Shown piece after piece: positions 1-4,732 of a stretch of 7,044 nucleotides of DNA (the stretch's first letter is position 1; the number at the start of each line of letters is the position of its first letter). Where the stretch lies: assembly GCA_900755005.1 (NCBI GenBank), contig CAAEEX010000092.1, positions 1 through 7,044 on the forward strand, in the 5' to 3' direction. The translations under genes and the position numbers were made by a program. The DNA is from an uncultured Collinsella sp. (lineage in GTDB: Bacteria; Actinomycetota; Coriobacteriia; Coriobacteriales; Coriobacteriaceae). The notes under the pieces are model-generated. The model saw only the letters and a program-made list of their open reading frames with translations, did no database searches and was not told the DNA's origin.

Positions 1-1
1 G

Positions 2-40
2 ACGCCGGAGGAGTTCCGGAACCGGGCCCTTGCGGCGTAG
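2..40 (+). CDS. 3' end of an IS3-family-like transposase (partial)
   Basis: Only the last 12 codons are present, reading TPEEFRNRALAA and ending at TAG (38-40). This resembles the C-terminal tail of IS3/IS150-group transposases (OrfB, DDE integrase), which commonly end in a (S/T)P-x-(E/Q)-(F/Y)-R motif followed by a short tail. The assignment rests on that tail together with the terminal-repeat-like sequence directly downstream (55-78). With only 12 residues nothing can be said about catalytic residues or intactness. The frame converges on the DeoR-type gene, whose stop lies 63 bp further on. Confidence 0.5.
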   Translation, partial: TPEEFRNRALAA

Positions 41-54
41 TCGCTATTTATTCA

Positions 55-78
55 GTCCAAGTTTCGGGGCGCAGTTCA
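55..78 (+). mobile_element. Right terminal inverted repeat of an IS3/IS150-like element
   Basis: Read on the minus strand, 78 to 55 begins TGAACTGCGCCCCGAAACTT and continues GGAC. This matches the general form of IS150-subgroup ends as I remember them (TG-tACTGCaCCC...GTTGGAC). It lies 14 bp after the transposase-like stop, where an IS3-family right end should be. The element boundary is inferred to be the terminal TCA at 76-78, with host DNA starting near 79. The left end and the matching target-site duplication are outside the window, so the exact edge cannot be confirmed. Confidence 0.55.
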
Positions 79-103
79 CAGGCACCTTTGTGGTGGTTTT
101 TGT

Positions 104-907
104 TTAAGCGCCGGCGATGAGGAGATTTGGGCGGGCGTTGTCGACGATCTCGGCGATTGAGGTGGCGACTGCGTGATCGGGGTCACGGTCCATCACGATG
201 GCGTTGACGTCGATTAGCTCGGCAAAGCGGTACATGCCGCGTCCGTTGACCTTGCTGGCGTCCATGAGGGCAACGCCTTGACGGGCGGCGGAGATCATAG
301 CTGTTTTGGTCTCGGCCATCTGCGGAAAGTCGGTCGTAAAGCCGCAGCCGGGAACAAAAGCGCCGGGGCACATGACGGCAAGGTCGGCATGGACCATTTG
401 GAGCGCCTGCATGGTGAGCGGTCCGTACAGATAGCGATGACCTTTGCGCAGTGCCCCGCCCAGCATGACGACATCGACCGAGGGCATGCTCTCGTCGATG
501 TAATCGGCAATGGTAATGTCGGCCGTGATGACGGTGATGCCATCGCGCTGGTCGAGGAGCCGGACAAACTCGAGCGCCGTGGTGCCCGAGTCGACGAGCA
601 GCGTGTCGCCGTCATTGACGAGCTCGATGGCGCTTTGCGCGATGGCCTGCTTGGCGGCGACATTGACGTTGATACGGCGATCCTGGGTGGATACGGTCAG
701 TCGCTTCTGGAGCGACACAGCGCCACCATGCGTGCGGCGCAGCTTGCCGGACTCGGCGAGCGCGTCTAGGTCGGCGCGGGCGGTAACGGAGGACACGCCA
801 AAAGTCTGGGCGATTTCTGCCACTTGCACTGAGGCGTTATGTTCGAGCATTTCCATAATGGCGGCGCGACGCTCATCGGCGAAAGCTCGGGTTGTTGCAT
901 GGGCCAT
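104..907 (-). CDS. DeoR-family transcriptional regulator
   Basis: A 267-residue protein of typical length for DeoR/GlpR repressors. An N-terminal winged helix-turn-helix spans about 12-65 and carries the family pattern: RRAAIMEML, then VAEIAQTFGVS, recognition helix VTARADLDAL, wing KLRRTHGGAV. The C-terminal DeoRC sensor domain spans about 83-242, with DSGTT at 106-110, a GG turn at 150-151, AETK at 198-201 and DASK at 216-219. In this family that domain binds a phosphorylated sugar, which releases DNA. The ATG at 907 is supported by GGAG (916-913) five bases upstream. The gene is divergent from a class II ketose-bisphosphate aldolase, so an aldolase substrate or precursor such as a tagatose or fructose phosphate is a reasonable inducer guess; that is inference. 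Its 3' end abuts an IS-like end. Confidence 0.93.
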   Translation of the reverse strand: MAHATTRAFADERRAAIMEMLEHNASVQVAEIAQTFGVSSVTARADLDALAESGKLRRTHGGAVSLQKRLTVSTQDRRINVNVAAKQAIAQSAIELVNDGDTLLVDSGTTALEFVRLLDQRDGITVITADITIADYIDESMPSVDVVMLGGALRKGHRYLYGPLTMQALQMVHADLAVMCPGAFVPGCGFTTDFPQMAETKTAMISAARQGVALMDASKVNGRGMYRFAELIDVNAIVMDRDPDHAVATSIAEIVDNARPNLLIAGA

Positions 908-1242
908 ATCCGCTCCATCATCGTCTGAAATTTGCAGGAATTGTGTTGAGTCTATTTTCGTTCATTTTCTTTTTAAGTAAGAAAACGCCTTTCGATTACT
1001 TACTTTTTCTATAAAAGAAAGATGATCAAAGCTCAAAACTCAATTTCGAACACGCACGCTCGGGTTCGACCCCTTCCGTTTGCTTTTCAAAAATGAAGGT
1101 TGGACCTCGCGCGATGACAATATCTCGCACATGCATACCCGCTGAATTTCATACAATGAGCGCAGCAAAACGCAAGGTAAAACACCTTGTGAACAACTAC
1201 GCCCGATGTCCAGATGCGGGCGAGGGAGAGGAGCAAACGCTC
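908..1242. promoter_or_regulatory. Divergent regulatory region between repressor and aldolase
   Basis: This 335-bp gap holds no credible gene. Its left half (about 940-1030) is markedly AT-rich compared with the flanking genes. It contains two spaced palindromes: TTTTCTT (965-971) with AAGAAAA (979-985), and TTTCT (1006-1010) with AGAAA (1016-1020). A 7-bp inverted pair AAGTAAG (975-981) and CTTACTT (999-1005) links them. A plus-strand -10-like TATAAA sits at 1010-1015 inside the second palindrome, but no good -35 lies at standard spacing. The shared TTTCT/AGAAA core makes these the best candidates for the DeoR-type operator. If transcription starts near 1022, the aldolase leader is about 220 nt long. 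Confidence 0.5.
1171..1191 (+). promoter_or_regulatory. Hairpin in the aldolase 5' leader
   Basis: CGCAAGGT and ACCTTGTG pair as an 8-bp stem with one G-U pair around an AAAAC loop. The hairpin ends about 50 nt upstream of the chosen aldolase start and has no U-tract, so it does not look like an intrinsic terminator. It could shape the leader or stabilise the mRNA; its function is unknown. Confidence 0.3.
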
Positions 1243-2100
1243 ATGGCACTTGTTACCACCGAAAAGATGCTCAAGGACGCTCAGGCCGGCCACTACGCCG
1301 TCGGCGCGTTCAACGTCGAGAACCTCGAGTTCGTTATGGCCGTTCTGGCCGCTGCCGAGGAGACCAAGTCCCCCGTCATCATGCAGACCACCCCGGGCAC
1401 CATCAAGACCGCTGGTCTGGACTACTTCTACGGCATGGTCAAGGCTGCCGCCGAGCGCGCTTCCGTGCCCGTTGCCCTGCACCTCGATCACGGCGATGGC
1501 TATGACCGCTGCATGCAGGCTTTCCGCACGGGCTACACCTCCGTCATGATCGACGGTTCGCACGAGTCTTTCGAGGACAACATCGCTCTGACCAAGTCCG
1601 TCGCCGACGCTGGCCGCGCCATGGGCGTGCCCGTCGAGGCCGAGCTTGGTAAGGTTGGCGGCAAGGAGGACGACGGTCCCGCGGTTGAGGGCGAGAGCCC
1701 CTACACCGATCCTGCCGAGGCCAAGGAGTTTGTTGAGCGCACCGGCTGCACCTCGCTGGCCATTGGCGTTGGCACCAGCCACGGCGTGTACACGAGCGAT
1801 CCGCACATCGAGCAGTCCGTGGTCAAGGCCATCCGCGACGCCGTCGACGTGCCGCTGGTCCTGCATGGCACCTCCGGTGTGCCCGATGAGCAGGTTGCCG
1901 AGGCTGTGAAGAACGGCATCTGCAAGGTCAACTACGCCACCGAGCTGCGTCAGGCCTACACCAAGGGTTTCATGGCCTACATGGCCGAGAACCCCGCCTG
2001 CTTCGATCCCAAGAAGCCGGCCAAGGAGGGCATGCGTGAGATCACCGAGCTGGTTAAGATTCGCATGACCAACCTCAACTCTGTGGGCAAAGCAGAGTAA
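1243..2100 (+). CDS. Class II ketose-bisphosphate aldolase (GatY/KbaY/Fba family)
   Basis: A zinc-dependent aldolase of 285 residues, the usual length for tagatose-bisphosphate aldolases GatY/KbaY (about 285). It would cleave fructose-1,6- or tagatose-1,6-bisphosphate to dihydroxyacetone phosphate and glyceraldehyde 3-phosphate in the cytoplasm. Family landmarks are all present: YAVGAFNV (18-25), HLDH at 80-83 with catalytic Asp82 and zinc ligand His83, VMIDGSH (101-107), VEAELG (131-136), GTSHG with zinc ligand His180, VLHGTSG with zinc ligand His208, and CKVNYATELR (227-236). The open frame extends upstream to 1093, but the start at 1243 is preferred: GGAGAGGAG (1225-1233) sits nine bases before it and the family begins here with a LVTTEKML-like sequence. 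Substrate specificity cannot be settled from sequence. The divergent DeoR regulator favours a dedicated sugar pathway over housekeeping glycolysis. Confidence 0.93.
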   Translation: MALVTTEKMLKDAQAGHYAVGAFNVENLEFVMAVLAAAEETKSPVIMQTTPGTIKTAGLDYFYGMVKAAAERASVPVALHLDHGDGYDRCMQAFRTGYTSVMIDGSHESFEDNIALTKSVADAGRAMGVPVEAELGKVGGKEDDGPAVEGESPYTDPAEAKEFVERTGCTSLAIGVGTSHGVYTSDPHIEQSVVKAIRDAVDVPLVLHGTSGVPDEQVAEAVKNGICKVNYATELRQAYTKGFMAYMAENPACFDPKKPAKEGMREITELVKIRMTNLNSVGKAE

Positions 2101-2124
2101 CAGCAAGGGTACTCTGATCCCACC

Positions 2125-2277
2125 GGACGGCTTGGGCGGGTCCCCGTACTTAGTTTCCAAAACGTCCTCGCGCATGAAGGCCCCCGTTGCCTCGCTTCTA
2201 TGAAGCGTTGGCAACGGGGGCCTTCGCGCTGCGGAATGATTTTGGAAACTAAGTACGGGGACCCGCCCAAGCCGTCC
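2125..2277. repeat. 153-bp nested inverted repeat after the aldolase gene
   Basis: The outer arms 2125-2162 and 2240-2277 are exact reverse complements over 38 bp. Inside is a second perfect inverted repeat of 16 bp (2176-2191 with 2210-2225), then a 6-bp stem CGCTTC/GAAGCG with a TAT loop (2193-2207). Short unpaired stretches separate the three tiers, so one strand could fold into a single cruciform or hairpin of more than 60 bp. It starts 24 bp after the aldolase stop. Neither arm has a convincing frame or obvious flanking target duplication. It could be a non-autonomous mobile element (MITE-like), an intergenic palindromic repeat family, or a terminator elaborated by duplication. Confidence 0.9.
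2176..2225 (+). terminator. Possible aldolase transcription terminator (inner hairpin)
   Basis: The GC-rich 16-bp perfect stem GAAGGCCCCCGTTGCC/GGCAACGGGGGCCTTC, topped by a 6-bp stem, is the strongest hairpin downstream of the aldolase and begins 76 bp after its stop. No T-run follows; the next bases are GCGCTGCGG. It is therefore not a textbook intrinsic terminator. Termination may use the whole nested structure or work in either direction. Confidence 0.4.
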
Positions 2278-2808
2278 TGCTCAATCGCCCTTGTGGCGTT
2301 GGAGCGGAAAGGGCGGGGCGCGCTGGGCGCTTTGTTGATGAGGGGCTAGTATGCCCGGGCTTGGTTGGGGAAGGTTTTGTCTAGGGATGCTTGGAGCTTT
2401 TCGAAGGATGCTCGTAAGTTGAGGCTCTGATCGGCTGAGCGCTTGGTTTTTGTGTTGGGGGAGTCGAGGAGGCCGTCTCTCTGTGTCGGGGGGAAGGAGA
2501 AAAGGTCTGCATGTTTTAGGGATGGCTGCTGTGCTGCGTCATTGGAAGAATGCATGCTTATGCGGCCTCCTCGATGTCCACCAAAAGGTTGCGCACGGGG
2601 TGTGCTGCTAGGTCCCGTGCGTTGGCTGTATTATGCCGCGGCTGTCGCAAAGAAGCGCTAAAGAAAGGCTTAACCTGGTTTGGTGTTACGATGAAACTGC
2701 AGGTCAGAGGTATTGAGTAACACTCTTGAAAGGTTTTGGGCTTAAGGGCTTTCTAAAGTTTGTGACGTGGATGTGGCGTGGACGTGCGGAGCGTGTGAAT
2801 GCTCGCTG
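2278..2808. other. Gene-poor intergenic stretch (about 530 bp)
   Basis: I see no convincing gene. The stretch holds a 7-bp inverted pair CGCCCTT/AAGGGCG (2286-2292 with 2309-2315). It also holds one minus-strand frame of 69 codons listed separately, and a neighbouring minus-strand frame that stays open upstream of a stop at 2560-2558 but lacks an ATG. The portion around 2640-2770 is less GC-rich than the genes. The stretch lies downstream of both flanking genes, which converge here, so promoters are not required. It could be the remains of decayed genes. Confidence 0.5.
2346..2555 (-). CDS. Doubtful small hypothetical protein (69 aa)
   Basis: The only argument for this frame is the GAGGAGG (2572-2566) ten bases upstream of its ATG (2555-2553), a good ribosome-binding-site match. 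A second minus-strand frame ending ...VRNLLVDIEEAA stops two bases before that ATG, as coupled genes do. However, the same GAGGAGG lies inside that upstream frame and may be chance. The product is hydrophilic, rich in Ser, Gln, Lys and Asn, with no membrane segment and no motif I recognise; it ends in KTFPNQARAY. It could be a remnant or noise. Confidence 0.2.
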   Translation of the reverse strand: MHSSNDAAQQPSLKHADLFSFPPTQRDGLLDSPNTKTKRSADQSLNLRASFEKLQASLDKTFPNQARAY

Positions 2809-3798
2809 TTAGCGCTGCGACTCTGCGGCCCGCACCTGCTCGATGACCTTTTCCATGGTGGCGTCGATACGGTCTTTTTTGAGCTCGCATTCCCAGATGG
2901 TTATGGGCGTCCAGCCCATTTCGGTAAGCGCTGCCACGGCGGCGCGGTCGCGCTCGACGTTGCGGCGGAACTTTGCCTCCCAAAACTCAACGTTGCGCTT
3001 GGGCTGGCTGGGCTTGCACTTGGGGCAGCGGTGCCAAAAGCAGCCGTTGACGAAGATGGCGATCTTGCGGCCGGGGAAGGCGATGTCGGGCTTGCCGGGA
3101 ACCTTCCATTCCAAGCGATAACCCGTAAGGCCCGCTGCGCGCAGGTGCTGTCGTACGAGCAGCTCGGGCTTGGTGTTGGCGCGCTTGTTGCCCTTCATGG
3201 ACTTTTTGATGGCGGCGCGACGGCGGACCAGTTCGCGCTCGTCAGCGGAGAGGTCCGAGGTGTCGATACCGTCCAACAGACCTGGTTTGGGGTGTTTTTT
3301 GCTGCGGCGTTTGGTTTTGCGCTTGGGTTTGGCGGCAGGCTCGTCAGCCGTTGCGGTCTCGGCGTCGTTGGTGCTGCCGTTGGCCTCAAGCCGGTCTTCC
3401 TTCAGCTCAATCAGGGCATCAATGAGCCCCTTGTCGGCGGGCATCCACTCAACGGTGGCAAGTGAGGTGCGCGGAATCCAGCGGATATCGAGTTGACGGT
3501 CATGCTTTTGCGGCTCGCCAGACTCTTTGGCGAGCGAGCAGTAGTAGCACTCCATGGAGAGATGGAAATCGGGGTAGTCGTACTCAACGGTGTAGAAATC
3601 GCGCAGGTTGGTGACTTTTACCTGCAGCTCTTCCATGAGCTCGCGGCGCACGGCGTCTTCGGGTGTCTCACCGCGCATGAGCTTGCCGCCCGGGAATTCC
3701 CAAAGTCCTTGCATGTCGCCGTAGCCGCGCTGCACGGCAAGCAGCTCATCGGATCCTTCTTTGCGAATGATCCCAGCGGCAACATGAACAGTCTTCAA
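2809..3798 (-). CDS. NUDIX hydrolase-Vsr mismatch endonuclease fusion protein
   Basis: A 329-residue two-domain protein. Residues 1-135 are a MutT/CTP-pyrophosphohydrolase-like NUDIX domain with an almost complete Nudix box: G38 x5 E44 x7 R52 E53 L x E56 E57 (the usual Gly near the end is Gln59). Such domains hydrolyse (d)NTPs, often oxidised ones. A low-complexity linker follows (136-175), with a strongly basic part KPKRKTKRRSKKHPKP. Residues 185-329 match Vsr, which nicks at T:G mismatches left by deaminated 5-methylcytosine: RRRAAIKKSMKGNKRANTKPE, PGKPD with the catalytic Asp at 238, the metal/structural cluster GCFWHRCPKC (252-261), EFW (271-273), NVERD (280-284) and WEC with Cys304. No ATG lies at the domain start; TTG at 3798 has AGAGGA (3810-3805) six bases upstream. 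No cytosine methyltransferase is in the window. Activity of each half is inferred. Confidence 0.85.
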   Translation of the reverse strand: MKTVHVAAGIIRKEGSDELLAVQRGYGDMQGLWEFPGGKLMRGETPEDAVRRELMEELQVKVTNLRDFYTVEYDYPDFHLSMECYYCSLAKESGEPQKHDRQLDIRWIPRTSLATVEWMPADKGLIDALIELKEDRLEANGSTNDAETATADEPAAKPKRKTKRRSKKHPKPGLLDGIDTSDLSADERELVRRRAAIKKSMKGNKRANTKPELLVRQHLRAAGLTGYRLEWKVPGKPDIAFPGRKIAIFVNGCFWHRCPKCKPSQPKRNVEFWEAKFRRNVERDRAAVAALTEMGWTPITIWECELKKDRIDATMEKVIEQVRAAESQR

Positions 3799-3845
3799 CA
3801 GGAGTCCTCTCTCAATATCATCACGTGGCAGGCTAGCTACCCCTA

Positions 3846-3863
3846 CCTTACACAACGGTAAGG
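3846..3863. promoter_or_regulatory. Palindrome in the divergent promoter region
   Basis: CCTTAC (3846-3851) and GTAAGG (3858-3863) form a perfect 6-6-6 inverted repeat 48 bp upstream of the NUDIX-Vsr start and 83 bp upstream of the ABC ATPase start. The spacing suits a dimeric repressor of TetR or similar type, or it may be part of a leader hairpin for the minus-strand gene. No regulator gene for it is in the window. Confidence 0.3.
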
Positions 3864-3898
3864 CAAGCGTAAGCCATATCGATGGTAGCCGACTCGTC

Positions 3899-3936
3899 TT
3901 CTTGCGACTATAGATGCCGTAGACTAATCGCAAGAA
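3899..3936. promoter_or_regulatory. Inverted repeat and -10-like box before the ABC operon
   Basis: TTCTTGCGA (3899-3907) and TCGCAAGAA (3928-3936) are a perfect 9-bp inverted repeat with a 20-bp spacer. A -10-like TATAGAT lies at 3909-3915 between the arms, and the right arm runs into the ribosome binding site AAAGGA (3935-3940). This could be an operator for a response regulator (BceR-type sites are spaced inverted repeats) or an RNA hairpin that masks the ribosome binding site. No strong -35 is evident. Confidence 0.4.
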
Positions 3937-3946
3937 AGGACTCGGT

Positions 3947-4732
3947 ATGCAAACCACGCACATGGCGACCCCGGTACTGGAGGTCGCGCATCTCGAAAAG
4001 GTATATGGAGCGCTGGGCAACGTGACCCGCGCGCTCAACGATGTCAGCTTTACCGTCAACCGCGGCGAATTCGTCGGCATCATGGGTGCTTCGGGCTCGG
4101 GCAAGTCGACGTTGCTCAACTGCGTGTCGACCATCGATAGCGCCACAAGTGGCACGATCCGCATCAACGGGCAGGACGTAACACGCATGAAGCAGGCTAA
4201 GCTTTCGCAGTTCCGCCGCGAAGAGCTCGGCTTTATCTTCCAGGACTCTAACCTGCTCGATACGCTCACGGCACGCGAGAACATCGCCCTGCCGCTCACC
4301 ATCGCCCGCACAAACTCGGCAGAGATCTCGACCCGCGTGCAGGATGTGGCAGCGCGCCTGTCCATCAGTCAGGTGCTCGACAAGTATCCCTACCAGATGT
4401 CCGGCGGTCAGCAGCAGCGCGTTGCCGCGGCCCGCGCGCTTGTCACCGACCCCACCATGATCATGGCCGACGAGCCCACCGGCGCCCTCGATTCCAAGAG
4501 CGCCCGTCTGCTGCTCGAGAGCCTGGAGGCCCTTAACCGCCGCCTGCGCGCCACCGTGCTCATGGTCACGCACGACAGCTTTGCTGCCAGCTACACGAGT
4601 CGCGTGCTGTTTATCCGCGATGGCAAGATCTTCACCGAGCTGCGCCGCGGCGACACCGACCGCCGAGAGTTCTTCGACCGCATTATGGAGGTCGTTGCCA
4701 TGATGGGCGGTGAGGGCTCCGATGCTCTGTAA
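3947..4732 (+). CDS. BceA-like ABC transporter ATP-binding protein
   Basis: A 261-residue nucleotide-binding subunit of the MacB/LolD/BceA group that powers an FtsX-type permease at the membrane. Visible motifs are Walker A GASGSGKST (47-55), Q-loop Gln99 in FIFQD, signature MSGGQQQR (151-158), Walker B MIMADEP (171-177) with Asp175 and catalytic Glu176, D-loop ALDS (180-183) and H-loop His209 in VTHD. The signature has Met in place of the usual Leu. The tail (FIRDGKIFTELRRG..., then EVVAMMGG) is typical of bacitracin/peptide-resistance ATPases such as BceA. ATG 3947 has AGGA six bases upstream. A later in-frame Met (codon 6) is a possible alternative start. Its last 11 bases overlap the permease start, so the two are translationally coupled. 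Related pairs handle bacitracin, lantibiotics or defensins; the substrate here is unknown. Confidence 0.92.
   Translation: MQTTHMATPVLEVAHLEKVYGALGNVTRALNDVSFTVNRGEFVGIMGASGSGKSTLLNCVSTIDSATSGTIRINGQDVTRMKQAKLSQFRREELGFIFQDSNLLDTLTARENIALPLTIARTNSAEISTRVQDVAARLSISQVLDKYPYQMSGGQQQRVAAARALVTDPTMIMADEPTGALDSKSARLLLESLEALNRRLRATVLMVTHDSFAASYTSRVLFIRDGKIFTELRRGDTDRREFFDRIMEVVAMMGGEGSDAL

Noticed and set aside
83..103. CACC-TTTGT-GGTG followed by GTTTTTGTTT as a plus-strand terminator
   Set aside because: The stem is only 4 bp and the T-run is interrupted; too weak to call.
1062..1072. GGGTTCGACCC resembling a tRNA T-arm
   Set aside because: The stem and loop lengths do not fit a T-arm, and there is no acceptor stem or other tRNA arm around it.
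1093..1242. N-terminal extension of the aldolase from the ATG at 1093
   Set aside because: The extra 50 residues do not resemble the family, which starts at the MALVTTEKML region, and a strong ribosome binding site precedes 1243.
2443..2661. Plus-strand 72-codon frame
   Set aside because: No ribosome binding site, no recognisable motif, Cys/Arg-rich composition typical of a chance frame in GC-rich DNA.
3799..4365. Upstream extension of the NUDIX-Vsr frame to an ATG at 4365
   Set aside because: It lies antisense inside the ABC ATPase, is low-complexity Ser/Arg/Leu-rich, and adds nothing family-like before the NUDIX domain.
4710..4721. GTG start for the permease
   Set aside because: ATG 4722 has GAGGG at good spacing and matches the usual BceB N-terminus; the GTG adds only RAP before it.
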